A stretch of 64,000 nucleotides of DNA from Streptomyces lunaelactis (GCF_003054555.1 NZ_CP026304.1:8332101-8396100); one strand, 5' to 3'; counted from the first letter of the stretch, positions 52,465 through 62,040 are shown. Numbers and translations are program-made. Notes: generated from the sequence alone by a model not told the origin.

Positions 52465-54270
52465 TCAGCGCGGTCGGCGCGACGGGGCCAGTGACTCAGG
52501 GGCATGAAGCCGGGCCAGCGCACGTGCGGTTCCGGGAGGGATGCTGCGACGGGTCAGCCAAGATGTCCCGATCATCACCGCGAACGCCAGGGGCACGCTC
52601 CAGGCCGCCGGTCGGCTCAGCAACGTCCCGGTCCACCCTCCCGGCGGGTCTCCGGCGATGGTCACGACCACCGCGCCGATGGTCGTTCCCCCGCCGACCA
52701 GCAGGCCCGCCATCGCGCCCTGCGGGGTGAGTCGCCGCCACCAGATGCCCAGGAGCAGCAACGGGGAGAACGATGACGCGGCAACCGCGAACGCCAGCCC
52801 GACGACGTCCGCCGCTGCCCGGTGCACGACGACGAGAGACAGCACGCAGGGCACGATGGCCGCAGCCACGCCCGCGAGACGCAGGCGCAGCACGTCGCGG
52901 GCCTCGATCCGCCGCTCGGACCCGGCGCGGCGCGGCCTGCTCACCAGCCCGCGCCGCCGTATCACTCGTGCCCTGGCAGCCGACCACATGCGCTCCAGTT
53001 CCTGCCCGAGCACTCCAGCCACCGAGACGGTCAGTCCGCATGCCGTCGACAGGAACGCCGCGAACGCGCCCGCGGTCAGCAGCGTGCCCAGCAGTACTCC
53101 GCCCGTTCCGCCCACCAGCCGGTCGGGTAGCAGCAGTACGGCCGCATCGGTACGGCCGGTCATGAGCAGTTCGGGGGTGTACAGGCGGCTGAGCGCCCCG
53201 TACACCGGGGGTAGCATGTAGAACGCGGCGAGGAGCCACAGCACGGCCCACGTGGTGCGGCGGGCGGCCACTCCATCGGGGTTGGTGTAGAAGCGCACGA
53301 TCACATGAGGCAGCCCCATGGTGCCCAGCAGGGTGGCGACGAGCAGCGAGTACGTCCCGTACACCGGGTGGTCGGTGCCCGACAGCGGGCGTGACCAGTC
53401 CCGGCCGTCGAGCGGGGGCTGCCCCTGCGGGTGCGGAACGTCGGCCCCGGCCGGGAACACCACGCGTGTGCCCTCGCCGATCCGGTGCTCGCCCGGCTCG
53501 AGGCGTACCCGTGTGCCGTCCACGCGATGCGCGTCGAGACTGCCGCTCACCGCGACGGTCACGGGCTCCTCGACCTGTACCCGCATGCTCTGCTGCACGG
53601 AGACGGTCGTCGCCTCGCGAAACCGCGGCGGGGTGTCGCCACCCGGCCAGGGCGCACCGTCCGCGCGCCAGGCCAACAGCAGGAAGATCACAGGCACGGC
53701 GAGTGCCGTCAACTTCAGCCAGTACTGGAACGCCTGGACGAAGGTGACGCTGCGCATTCCGCCGGAGGCAACCGTGACCATCACGACGGCGGTGACGACA
53801 ACCGGCCCCACCCACAGGGGGGCCGCGGTCACGGTACGCAGCGTCAGGCCCGCGCCCTGCAGTTGCGGCAGCAGATACAGCCAGCCGGTGAACACCACCA
53901 GCAGGGCGGTCAGGCGGCGCACCCGGGTGGACTCGAGGCGCGCCTCGGCGAAGTCCGGCACGGTGTACGCCCCGGAGCGGCGCAGTGGGGCCGCGACGAA
54001 CGCCAGGAGCACCAGGTACCCGGCGGTGTAGCCGACGCCGTACCACAGCATGTCGGCGCCGAAGGCCAGCACGAGCCCCGCGATACCCAGGAACGAGGCC
54101 GCGGAAAGGTACTCGCCGCCGATCGCGGAAGCGTTGCGCAGCGGCGAGACGGCACGCGAGGCGACGTAGAAGTCCGATGTGGCACGGCCCGGGCGCAGGC
54201 CGTAGACGCTGAACAGGGCGGTAGCGACGCACACCACGGCCACGGCTGCCACGGGCGGTGCGGTGCTCAC
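52465..54270 (-). CDS. Sodium:solute symporter (acetate/monocarboxylate type)
   Basis: Starting at GTG 54270 (GTGGAGG about 11 bases upstream; TTG 54327 would overlap DUF485) the 601-residue carrier has about 13 membrane helices. SSS motifs include DFYVASRAVSPLRNASAIGG, EYLSAASFLGIAGLVLAFGA and TMGLPHVIVRFYTNPDGVAA, close to ActP/MctC acetate or pyruvate carriers. A soluble insert of about 100 residues (around VEEPVTVAVSGSLDAHRVDG) stands between helices and would be extracellular, as in actinobacterial members. It is the last gene of a four-gene run with DUF485 and a LytS/LytTR pair. Confidence 0.85.
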   Translation of the reverse strand: MSTAPPVAAVAVVCVATALFSVYGLRPGRATSDFYVASRAVSPLRNASAIGGEYLSAASFLGIAGLVLAFGADMLWYGVGYTAGYLVLLAFVAAPLRRSGAYTVPDFAEARLESTRVRRLTALLVVFTGWLYLLPQLQGAGLTLRTVTAAPLWVGPVVVTAVVMVTVASGGMRSVTFVQAFQYWLKLTALAVPVIFLLLAWRADGAPWPGGDTPPRFREATTVSVQQSMRVQVEEPVTVAVSGSLDAHRVDGTRVRLEPGEHRIGEGTRVVFPAGADVPHPQGQPPLDGRDWSRPLSGTDHPVYGTYSLLVATLLGTMGLPHVIVRFYTNPDGVAARRTTWAVLWLLAAFYMLPPVYGALSRLYTPELLMTGRTDAAVLLLPDRLVGGTGGVLLGTLLTAGAFAAFLSTACGLTVSVAGVLGQELERMWSAARARVIRRRGLVSRPRRAGSERRIEARDVLRLRLAGVAAAIVPCVLSLVVVHRAAADVVGLAFAVAASSFSPLLLLGIWWRRLTPQGAMAGLLVGGGTTIGAVVVTIAGDPPGGWTGTLLSRPAAWSVPLAFAVMIGTSWLTRRSIPPGTARALARLHAPESLAPSRRPR

Positions 54271-54310
54271 GGGGTTCCAGCCTCCACGACGCGCTTTCGG
54301 CAGATGCCCC

Positions 54311-54745
54311 TCATGAGCGCTCGACAAGGTCCGTGAAGTCGTGCTCGTTCCGCCCGGCGTGGCGCAGGCAGACGAAGGCGAGTGTGAGGATCACCGGGTG
54401 CACGGCCACGCCGATGATCAGCCATGGGGCGGGAACTCCCGCCACAATCGCGTTCCGCAGGGCGGGCGCGGCCAGGAACAGGAAAGGCAGGCCGCCGAGC
54501 ACGGCGACGAGGACCCCTACGACAGCGAGCCCGAGCCGGAGCTGGGCCCGCATGAGAGAGCGGAGATAGATGTCGCCGAGTGGTGTCTGCCGGCCGAGGT
54601 CGTCGGTGACCGGTTCGCGTCCGCCTGCCGGAAGCTGCCTGCCACCGAGGGCGGCCAGCGTCCGGGGGTGGGCCACGATGACGCGGCGGATGGGAGCACT
54701 GTCCGCACCCAGATCTCCGCGCGACTGTTCCGGGCCGTCGGTCAC
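54311..54745 (-). CDS. DUF485 small membrane protein
   Basis: The 144-residue protein has a soluble N-terminus (about 60 residues) and two membrane helices: LGLAVVGVLVAVLGGLPFLF and the AGVPAPWLIIGVAVHPVILT region, followed by the typical FVCLRHAGRNEHDFTDLV. DUF485 proteins nearly always precede acetate-type symporters and are thought to be a subunit or assembly factor. The gene overlaps the response regulator stop by 4 bases. Confidence 0.8.
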   Translation of the reverse strand: MTDGPEQSRGDLGADSAPIRRVIVAHPRTLAALGGRQLPAGGREPVTDDLGRQTPLGDIYLRSLMRAQLRLGLAVVGVLVAVLGGLPFLFLAAPALRNAIVAGVPAPWLIIGVAVHPVILTLAFVCLRHAGRNEHDFTDLVERS

Positions 54746-55617
54746 TTCGCACCTCGGCGGTCGGGGGAGGTGCGAGGAAGCGACGGGGCCGCGGTGGCGG
54801 GCACCGCGCCGGGGCGCTGCCCCTCGGACTGGCGGGTCCCGGCGTGCCGTACCAGAAGGTCCCGGACCTGACGGAAGTGGCGCCGACTGATCGGCAGCAG
54901 CTCATCCCCAATGCGCACACACGCCTGTCCGGCCCCCATACGCAGCTCCTGGACCTGGCGCAGGGCGACGAGATAGGTGCGATGGATGCGGACGAATCCG
55001 GCATCGCCCCAGCGCTCCTCCAAAGCGGCCAGGGATGTCCGCACCAGGTGGGTGGCCGAAAGGGTGTGCAGGCGCGCGTAGTCGCCGTGTGCCTCGGCGT
55101 AGAGGACCTCACTTCGCCGGACGAAGCGCGTCACCCCCGCCAACTCCACGCAGATGACCTCGTCAGGAGGGCCGGAAGCGGCCTGCGACGCTTCCTCGGG
55201 CGGGCTCGCGGTGGCCCGCTCCGCCGTGTCTCCTGCACCGTGCGACGCGGCGGCGACGCGGCGCACCGCCTCAGCCAGCCGCTCCGGATGCACCGGCTTG
55301 AGCACGTAGTCGGCGGCATGCAGCGAGAATGCGTCCACCGCGTAGTCGTCGTGCGCAGTCACGAACACCACCGCCGGCGGGCGGGCGAAACGGGAGACCA
55401 CGCGGGCGAGGGCCACCCCGTCCAGGCCGGGCATGCCGATGTCGAGGAAGACGGCGTCGAGCGGTCGTCCCCCCTCCAGCGCCCGGTCGATGTCGAGAAG
55501 CGCCTGTGCGCCGTCAGTTGCGGTCCGCACCTCGCCCACGCGAGGGTCGCGGCGAAGCAAGTACGCCAACTCCTCCAGAGCCGGTACCTCGTCGTCCACC
55601 GCGAGAACGTGGAGCAT
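54742..55617 (-). CDS. LytTR-type response regulator
   Basis: The 291-residue protein has a receiver domain (MLHVLAVDDEVPALEELAYL, phosphoacceptor Asp in DAVFLDIGMPGLDGV, about 59; Lys in DYVLKPVHPERL) and a LytTR DNA-binding domain (FVRRSEVLYAEAHGDYARLH, FVRIHRTYLVALRQVQELR, ISRRHFRQVRDLL). It is the partner of the sensor kinase upstream and would activate the symporter genes. A basic Pro/Ser-rich tail follows. Confidence 0.85.
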   Translation of the reverse strand: MLHVLAVDDEVPALEELAYLLRRDPRVGEVRTATDGAQALLDIDRALEGGRPLDAVFLDIGMPGLDGVALARVVSRFARPPAVVFVTAHDDYAVDAFSLHAADYVLKPVHPERLAEAVRRVAAASHGAGDTAERATASPPEEASQAASGPPDEVICVELAGVTRFVRRSEVLYAEAHGDYARLHTLSATHLVRTSLAALEERWGDAGFVRIHRTYLVALRQVQELRMGAGQACVRIGDELLPISRRHFRQVRDLLVRHAGTRQSEGQRPGAVPATAAPSLPRTSPDRRGAK

Positions 55618-55694
55618 ATGGCCAGGCTAACGCTCCCCAACATGCGGTGGAGCCTTCCTCCCGCCCGACACGCACCGGATGTGCACGATCGCTG

Positions 55695-56963
55695 TCAGTC
55701 CTGACCGGGCCCGCTCTGGACCGCCTGCGGGTGAAACTTCGGCACCCGCACCCGCACCTTTGTTCCAGCACCGGGCGCGGTCTCCACGATCAACCCGTAC
55801 GCGTCCCCATAGATCTGACGCAATCGCGCGTCGATGTTGCGCAGCCCGATCCCCGGCTCACGCCGAGGCTCGGAGCCGGGCGGCTCCGTCGCGGAGTCCC
55901 GCGTCTCGCCCTTCAGGGTCTCGGCCAACTGCTCGGGATCCATCCCCGTGCCGTCGTCCTCCACGCTGATCCACGCCTCGCTGCCGACGTCCTCCGCCGT
56001 GATCACCAGGTGACCGGTGCCAGCGCGGCGCTCCAGGCCGTGGCGGACCGCGTTCTCGACGAGGGGCTGCAGGCAAAGGAAGGGCACCACCACGGAGAGC
56101 ACCTCGGGTGCCACGCGCAGTGAGACCTGAAGGCGGCCGCCGAACCGAGCGCGCTCCAGCAGCAGGTAACGGTCGATGCAGCGCAGTTCCTCGGCAAGGG
56201 AGGTGAAGTCACCGTGCTGGCGGAACGAGTACCGGGTGAACTCCGCGAACTCCACCAGCAGCTCCCTGGCCCGTGCCGGATCGGTTCGGACGAAGGAGGC
56301 GATGGCCGACAGCGAGTTGTAGATGAAGTGAGGCGAGATCTGGGCCCGCAGTGCGCGCACCTCCGCCTCCGCGACGGCCGCGCGCGAGCGGTCGAGCTCG
56401 GCCAGCTCCAGCTGGGTCGACACCCAGCGCGCGACTTCCGTGGTGGCTCGGACCAGGCCGGTGGAGGCATTGGTCGCGTATACCGCGAGCGCACCCTCCG
56501 GTCGGCCGGCCACGATCAGCGGCACGACCACGCCCTGCCGCAGCGGACAGTCGGCCCTGTTGCAGGGTGGATCGCCGGGGCCGATGACCTCGGTGCGTCC
56601 GGCGGCGAGGGCCCGCCCCGCGTGCTCGGGCACGGCTGCCCTGTGGTCGTGCCCCGGCTCCGGCGCGGACCCGTCCCAGGCCAGCACGGTGCCGGAGGCG
56701 TCCGTCATGGCCAGCGCGGGTACATCGAGCAGCGCCCGCAGATGCCGCCCGGCCCGTCGCGCGCTGTCCGCGTTCAGCGTGGCCCGCAGCGGGGGTGCCG
56801 CGAGCGAGGCGGTGTGCAGTGTCTCGTACGTCGCCTGCTCCTGGGCCGTGCCGAGGAACTGCCGCTTGCCGACGGTGCGCAGCATCAGGAGCCCGGCAGC
56901 AATGAAGAACACCAGCGCTGCTGCCAGAAGTGCAGCGGCCGCACCGGTCGAAAACCACGGCAT
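55695..56963 (-). CDS. LytS-type sensor histidine kinase
   Basis: The 422-residue protein has one N-terminal membrane helix (AAALLAAALVFFIAAGLLML), a GAF-like sensor region (about 60-190) containing CNRADCPLRQGVVVPLIVAG, and a His-kinase core: AQISPHFIYNSLSAIASF with the phosphorylated His, then LCLQPLVENAVRHGLERR (N box) and VEDDGTGMDPEQL, EPGIGLRNIDARLRQIYG as ATP boxes. The Cys pair in the sensor could bind a metal or react to redox, which is inference. BtsS/LytS-like kinases sense pyruvate or related carbon signals and regulate adjacent carriers. It lies 77 bases before the response regulator. Confidence 0.85.
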   Translation of the reverse strand: MPWFSTGAAAALLAAALVFFIAAGLLMLRTVGKRQFLGTAQEQATYETLHTASLAAPPLRATLNADSARRAGRHLRALLDVPALAMTDASGTVLAWDGSAPEPGHDHRAAVPEHAGRALAAGRTEVIGPGDPPCNRADCPLRQGVVVPLIVAGRPEGALAVYATNASTGLVRATTEVARWVSTQLELAELDRSRAAVAEAEVRALRAQISPHFIYNSLSAIASFVRTDPARARELLVEFAEFTRYSFRQHGDFTSLAEELRCIDRYLLLERARFGGRLQVSLRVAPEVLSVVVPFLCLQPLVENAVRHGLERRAGTGHLVITAEDVGSEAWISVEDDGTGMDPEQLAETLKGETRDSATEPPGSEPRREPGIGLRNIDARLRQIYGDAYGLIVETAPGAGTKVRVRVPKFHPQAVQSGPGQD

Positions 56964-57034
56964 GCTGGGACGCTACACCCGCATCAGGCGTGATACGCGG
57001 CCTTGACCGGGTGCGGGAGCCTACCTATGACCGC

Positions 57035-57097
57035 ATGGCCCACGCGAAGACCTTCTACGTCTGCCTGCCCTGCCGGTCGTACGTACCCCAGCTGTAG
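57035..57097 (+). pseudogene. 20-codon remnant of a small conserved protein
   Basis: ATG 57035 opens MAHAKTFYVCLPCRSYVPQL and stop. The first 14 residues resemble the start of a conserved Streptomyces protein of about 90 residues with a CxxC motif; the rest is missing. A deletion to an accidental stop is likely. Confidence 0.35.
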
Positions 57098-57144
57098 ATC
57101 GTGGTCATTTACTCGGAGGTAAGTATCGCCAGTAGCCTGCCCGC

Positions 57145-57456
57145 GTGGCTGAGACCTGGGACGAACAGCAGCTGATCGCAGATGGATTTGCGCATGTTTG
57201 TGTCGAGTTGGATTGGTACGACGGCCCCCGCGTCGGACTCGTCGACATCGATGGAGTGGCTCACTACTTCCAGTGTTACGACGTCGACATCACCCGAGCG
57301 CCTGACGAGTACTGTGTGTGGCCCGTGAGCGAGGCCCTGTTTGCGCTGGAGCGGCAACAGTGGCAGATCTTCGCTCGGTGGAACCAGCGATACGAAGCTG
57401 GGAGCGCTGGGATCCAGAGCCATCCCGGGCACGGAGGGATCGACGCCGGCGAGTAG
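57145..57456 (+). CDS. Hypothetical protein, probably C-terminally shortened
   Basis: GTG 57145 opens MAETWDEQQLIADGFAHVCV; further motifs are DWYDGPRVGLVDIDGVAHYF and RAPDEYCVWPVSEALFALER, ending HPGHGGIDAGE. Related hypothetical proteins I recall are longer, continuing after the HPGHGG segment. Here the frame stops just where HEAT-repeat sequence in another frame begins, so the tail may be lost. No motif gives a function. Confidence 0.5.
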   Translation: MAETWDEQQLIADGFAHVCVELDWYDGPRVGLVDIDGVAHYFQCYDVDITRAPDEYCVWPVSEALFALERQQWQIFARWNQRYEAGSAGIQSHPGHGGIDAGE

Positions 57457-58105
57457 ACGCAGCCCAGATGCTCTCGGTTCTCGGAGATCCACGCGGCAGG
57501 GACCACCTCGCCGACTTCGCCGCAGGTCTCGGGCTTACGGGCCCCCTCCGTGTGGACGCAGCCCGCAGACTCGCGGTCCTGGGTGATCCACGAGGCCTGG
57601 ACATCCTGGCCGAGCTCGCCTCGGGTCGAGCCAACCTGAGCACGGGCAAACTGGACAGGCGGCGCACGAAAACAGCACACATGATGGCTACGTACTTCTT
57701 TGATCACCCGCAGCGGCACAGCATGGCCGCTACCTACTACGGATCACAGGTGTGCGGCCTGCAGAGGGTGGAGGCAGCTGCGACCCTTGGCATGCTGGGT
57801 GACTCTCGCGCCGCTGCCTTGCTGAGCGCCCTCGTCACTGGTGCCGACATCGACCTCCTTGCCGAGCATCGCGTGATTGCTGCCGACTCCTGGTCAACCC
57901 CGACTCGCTGTGCATCGATGCGCTGGTGGACATCGCAACCGAATCGAGGCACTGGAGCAAAGCGCGGGTTGACGCAGCGAAACTCCTCCTCAGCCTCGAC
58001 GATCCCCGCGCACTCGACATCGTGGAGAGCCTTGCGACTGACCCGGACGTGGACAAGGGCCAGCAGCGGAGAGCTGCCAAGCACCTGCGTCGCCACCGGC
58101 CGTGA
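57455..58105 (+). pseudogene. HEAT-repeat protein, broken
   Basis: The frame from about 57455 holds repeats of the type RVDAAQMLSVLGDPRGRDHL, RVDAARRLAVLGDPRGLDIL and RVEAAATLGMLGDSRAAALL. Near 57885 the pattern changes frame and continues NPDSLCIDALVDIATESRHW, ARVDAAKLLLSLDDPRALDI and ends AAKHLRRHRP at 58105. The start is missing and one frameshift divides the rest. HEAT proteins are protein-binding scaffolds; no specific role can be given. Confidence 0.55.
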
Positions 58106-58157
58106 CTACGTCCGATTGGTACGCCCAGGCAAGCTGGCCCTCGCGTGCGCGCGGGAA

Positions 58158-58452
58158 CAACTATGTCAGTGAAGAGCGGTACGAGGGGATGGATCTGCTG
58201 GTCACGCGTAAGGGGGCGATCAGTGCGGGGTCGGGTGAGTGGGGGATCATCCCGGGCTCGATGGGCACTGGCTCGTACATCGTCCGTGGTCTGGGTAACC
58301 CGAAGTCGTTCAACTCGGCTTCGCACGGGGCGGGTCGGAAGATGAGCCGGAATGCGGCGAAGCGGCGGTTCTCGACGAAGGATCTGGAGGAGCAGACGCG
58401 GGGTGTGGAGTGCCGTAAGGACTCCGGCGTCGTGGATGAGATCCCGGGTGCG
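58158..58452 (+). pseudogene. rtcB: rtcB internal fragment
   Basis: The frame reads NNYVSEERYEGMDLLVTRKG, GIIPGSMGTGSYIVRGLGNP, KSFNSASHGAGRKMSRNAAK and ends VVDEIPGA. It includes the HGAGR region, with the His that forms the RtcB-GMP intermediate. It is about residues 275-370 of a 397-residue RtcB. The N-terminal domain is missing, and the last 27 residues of rtcB are at 51055-51144. Bases 58365-58452 are the right copy of the direct repeat. The open frame starts at 58102 and runs on into the polyketide synthase fragment. Confidence 0.85.
58365..58452 (+). repeat. Right copy of 88-bp direct repeat (rtcB segment)
   Basis: See the left copy at 50967-51054. Here the repeat continues the upstream rtcB sequence and is joined on its right, at GGTGCG, to polyketide synthase DNA. 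Crossing over between the copies would excise 7398 bases as a circle in which the rtcB internal part and its 3' end are rejoined. Confidence 0.85.
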
Positions 58453-59148
58453 ACGCTGGGGGCTCTCGGCCGGGGCGGCCACGCGGCACTCAGCGCCTTC
58501 CTGGACGCACTGGCGCAGCACCGGCGGGCGGGCGGCCGCGCCGGGCTTTCGCTGGGCTGGGGTCCGTGGGACGCGGGGGACGGAGCGGAGCCGACGGGCG
58601 TAGAACCGCGCAGGGCGCGTCAGGCAGGCCTGGCCGAGCTGTCCTGGGCGGAGGGCCTGGACCTGTTCGACACAGCCTGCCGTCTCGACACGGCAGCCGT
58701 CGCGCCCGTGCGGTTCGACCTCGCGGTCCTCGACCCGGAGGAGGTCACCGGGGAGGGTTCCGCTCTGCTCCGCGGTCTGCTGCGGACGCCGACCCGGCGC
58801 TCCGCGGGGCAGCCGGGCAGTCCGTCGGGAGTTCTCAGCCTCCTCAAGCGACGTCTGGCGGGTCTGCCCGACCCCGAGCGGGACTCCCTGCTGATGGACC
58901 TCGTACGGGCGGACGTGGCGACCGTACTGGAGTACCCGTCGTCCGACGCGGTGGAGATGACACGGGCGTTCAGGGAGATCGGGCTCAACTCGCTGACTGC
59001 CTTCGCCCTGCGCAACCGGCTGCGGGAGACCACGGGGCTACGCCTCCCTGCGGCGCTCCTGTTCGAACAGGACACTCCTCAGCGGCTGGCATCGCACCTC
59101 AAGGAAGAGCTTCTGCGCCACCGGGCCGCAGTGGACCCGCAACACTAG
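58453..59148 (+). pseudogene. Polyketide synthase C-terminal fragment (KR end, ACP)
   Basis: Joined in frame to the rtcB piece, the sequence reads LGALGRGGHAALSAFLDALA, SLGWGPWDAGDGAEPTGVEP and then LLDLVRADVATVLEY-like linker, with the acyl carrier motif EIGLNSLTAFALRNRL (GxxS with the pantetheine Ser) and LFEQDTPQRLASHLKEELL, ending DPQH. This is the end of a ketoreductase (SxGxW region) and an ACP of a type I PKS module. No other PKS gene is present, so it is a stray fragment. Its TAG stop abuts the IS1380 end. Confidence 0.75.
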
Positions 59149-59150
59149 CC

Positions 59151-60823
59151 TCGGGCTTTCGCGAGTGGGCCTGTCCGGGTCTTGATCAAATAAGTGGAGA
59201 GTGCTGCTGACCTGCAACGATGGGACTTGTCGAGGGTCCTGTCAGCTGCAAGGAAAGAAGCACTCTCCAGGTGAAGAAGCGTAGCGGGTCGTATCCACGT
59301 GTCCGTGTCGAGGGCGGCGGCGTTGGGGTGGTCTCGCAGGCTGGGGCGGTGCTGCTGGTCGAGACGGTCCGCAAGTCCGGCCTGGACACTGCGATATCGG
59401 CGGCACTCACGTCGTGGCGCAGGCCGCGGGCGGTGCACGATCCGGGCAAGATCCTGCTGGATATCGCGCTCGCGACGGCTCTGGGCGGGGACTGCCTGGC
59501 TGACGTCGGCATACTGCGGGCCGAACCCGACGTGTTCGGCCCGGTGGCCTCCGATCCGACGGTCTCCCGTCTGATCGACGCTCTCGCCGCGTCCGGACCG
59601 AAGGCCCTTGCGGCGATCCGGGGCGCACGTTCCCAAGTGCGGACACGGGTCTGGGAGATGGCCGGCGCGAACAGTCCGGCCGCCGACGAGCGTGATCGTG
59701 GACATCGACGGGGTGCTGGTCCTCGCGCACTCCGAGAAGCAGGACGCCACCGCGACCTGGAAGAAGACCTTCGGCCACCACCCGCTCGTCGCGTTCGTCG
59801 ACCACGGCTCGGCCGGGTCCGGGGAGCCGGTGGCCGCCCTGCTGCGGCCCGGCAACGCAGGCTCCAACACCGCCGCCGACCACATCACCACCGCCCAACT
59901 CGCCCTGGCCCAACTGCCAAAGCACCTGCGGCGGGGACGGCGGACACTGATCCGCACCGACTCCGCCGACGGCACCCATGCCTTCCTCGACTGGCTCTCC
60001 AAGCCGGGCCGGTGGCTGTCGTATTCCGTCGGAATGACCATCACCGACACCATCCACCAGGCCGTGCTGAAGATCCCGAAGAAGGCATGGACGCCGGCCT
60101 ACGACGCAGGCGGCACCGAGCGGCCCGGCGCCTGGGTCGCGGAGATCACCGACATGCCCGACCTGACCACCTGGCCGAAGGGAATGCGGCTGATCGTCCG
60201 CAAGGAACGCCCGCACCCCGGCGCCCAGCTGCGCTTCACCGACCTCGACGGACTGCGGCTGACCTGCTTCGCGACCAACACAACAGGCCGCCAGCTCGCC
60301 GATCTGGAACTGCGTCACCGACGGCGGGCCCGCTGCGAGGACCGCATCCGAAACGCCCGCGACACCGGCCTGCGCAACCTGCCCCTGCACGACACCGCCC
60401 AGAACCGGATCTGGCTGGAGATCGTCTCCCTCGCGCTCGACATCCTTGCCTGGCTGCCGATGCTCGCCCTGACCGGCAAGACCCGCCGTTGGGAGCCCAA
60501 GAAGCTCCGCCTGCGGCTGTTCTCCGCTGCCGCCCAGCTCGTGAACACCGGCCGCCGCCGCTGGCTCCGCTTCACCGCCCGATGGCCCTGGACCGACGAG
60601 ATCACCCGGGCAATCGACCAGCTCAAGGCCTTGCCGAGCCCCGGCTGACCAGCCACGTCAACCGCCCCAACGATCCGCACCACCACACCGGGAAAGTGGA
60701 ACCCGGCGCACACCCGACGCGACAACCGGGCCATCAGCCTGCCCCGCCCCAACAAAACGGCAGCCCACACGCACACAGCCCGCGTCAGAACACCGACGAG
60801 GACTCATGAACGATCGAGGCTAA
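59151..60823 (+). mobile_element. IS1380-family insertion sequence
   Basis: The ends CCTCGGGCTTTCGCG and its partial inverse near 60809-60823 (GATCGAGG) flank one transposase gene. Flanking CTAG (left) and CTAA (right) could be a 4-base target duplication with one change. Terminal repeats are short and imperfect, so boundaries are approximate. Confidence 0.55.
59271..60648 (+). pseudogene. IS1380-family transposase, frameshifted
   Basis: From GTG 59271 the first frame carries the N-terminal part (RVEGGGVGVVSQAGAVLLVE, LLDIALATALGGDCLADVGI). Near 59680-59700 the pattern moves to another frame with SVIVDIDGVLVLAHSEKQDA (first Asp), RRTLIRTDSADGTHAFLDWL (second Asp), then IWLEIVSLALDILAWLPMLA and the end at 60648. 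One indel separates the two. Unless corrected by frameshifting, the element is inactive. Confidence 0.7.
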
Positions 60824-61047
60824 TGAGGAAGATCACGAAGAAATCACCGAGAAGCCAACCCGGACTTCCACCCCAAGGAAACATGCCCGGATAGAAAGAT
60901 TGAGAACCGCGTCCGCTTTCGCTAGTGATGCCAGCGGAAACGGTGTTCTTCCGCTCGGCCGGTGCAGATTACGGCTATGGCGGCGACTTCAACGGACGCA
61001 GCTAATACGGCGCATCACCTGAGGCATCGGGCAACATAAGGGCCACC

Positions 61048-62040
61048 TCAGACGTTTTCTGGTGTCTGTTGCCTGAAGAATCCTGCTGCCCACTCGGCGT
61101 TCTCCACCAGGCTGGCAACATTCTCCGCCCAATCCCGTGCATCGGCTACGATGGCAAGCAGTTGATCAAAGGTTCGATACACCTGGCCAGCCACCAGACG
61201 CTCCTCCCAAACGGCCCCATCGCTCCAGTCAGTGGAATCGATCGCCACGATAAATCTTGTATCCCCAATGCCCTTCAGCGCAGCACGCACAGAGGCAACC
61301 CGTCCAAGTGGAAGCCATTGGAGGCCCGCCGCTTGCAGGCGTGGACGGTTATCCCGCTCAAGAGCCTGCCACTCGAATTCGACATGCTCGTGCCAGCGCC
61401 GCCAGACTTCCTCGCTCGCAGGAAAAATCGCACTTCGAAGCTCGTTGTCGCATTTGTCGAATTCTGTCACGACAGCATTAATGATGCTGCTCAAATCCGG
61501 CTCGCTCGCAAGATATCGCTCCTCCGCCCGCTCGACGACCCCCCTGCTCACAAGGCCAGCCTCAAAACTAAGGACCATGAACGGGTCTGGGTCTTCCACG
61601 AACTGGCACAGTTCGTCGCCAAGCCGCCTGCGCTGTGTCTTCAGGACCTGATGGGCTGCCATGGTGGTGGCCACAAGACGCTGCAGATGTTCGGAAGCGG
61701 ATTGCTGGTGCTCCTCGCGGAGAGCGAGAGCCACAGCTTCCCCAAGGCCGTCTGCCGCGAGAGCAGCGCGTTGGCTCGCTGCCCGCTGCTCGGTGAGCTC
61801 GGTGCGGGCAACCGTCAACTGGTCAATAAACAAGAGCGCGAAAGGGACACCCAGCAATACACCGGCCAAACTCGACAGTACGTTCGTGGCGAAGGCGAAA
61901 TCACCCCACCAGCCCGCAAGATCGCCTAGAACGCCCACCATGACCAGCAGCAGGCCCAACGGGAACATCGCTGCGCAGACCTTGCGGCTTGCCGACGGCA
62001 TCTGCGACCACGACCTGCGCAAGTCCACCGATACCCCCAT
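61048..62040 (-). CDS. Membrane-anchored hypothetical protein
   Basis: From ATG 62040 (GGGAGCG upstream) the protein of 330 residues has two membrane helices near the N-terminus (VCAAMFPLGLLLVMVGVLGD and ATNVLSSLAGVLLGVPFALL) and a long cytoplasmic, mostly helical part (TVARTELTEQRAASQRAALA is coiled-coil-like; later VFEFE-type helices). It resembles other two-helix actinobacterial proteins of unknown role. The open frame continues upstream through a TnsA-like remnant to 62487, but that part is a different gene. Confidence 0.6.
   Translation of the reverse strand: MGVSVDLRRSWSQMPSASRKVCAAMFPLGLLLVMVGVLGDLAGWWGDFAFATNVLSSLAGVLLGVPFALLFIDQLTVARTELTEQRAASQRAALAADGLGEAVALALREEHQQSASEHLQRLVATTMAAHQVLKTQRRRLGDELCQFVEDPDPFMVLSFEAGLVSRGVVERAEERYLASEPDLSSIINAVVTEFDKCDNELRSAIFPASEEVWRRWHEHVEFEWQALERDNRPRLQAAGLQWLPLGRVASVRAALKGIGDTRFIVAIDSTDWSDGAVWEERLVAGQVYRTFDQLLAIVADARDWAENVASLVENAEWAAGFFRQQTPENV

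Noticed and set aside
58453..59148. Polyketide biosynthetic cluster
   Set aside because: Only the last part of one module is present; no other biosynthetic gene lies nearby.
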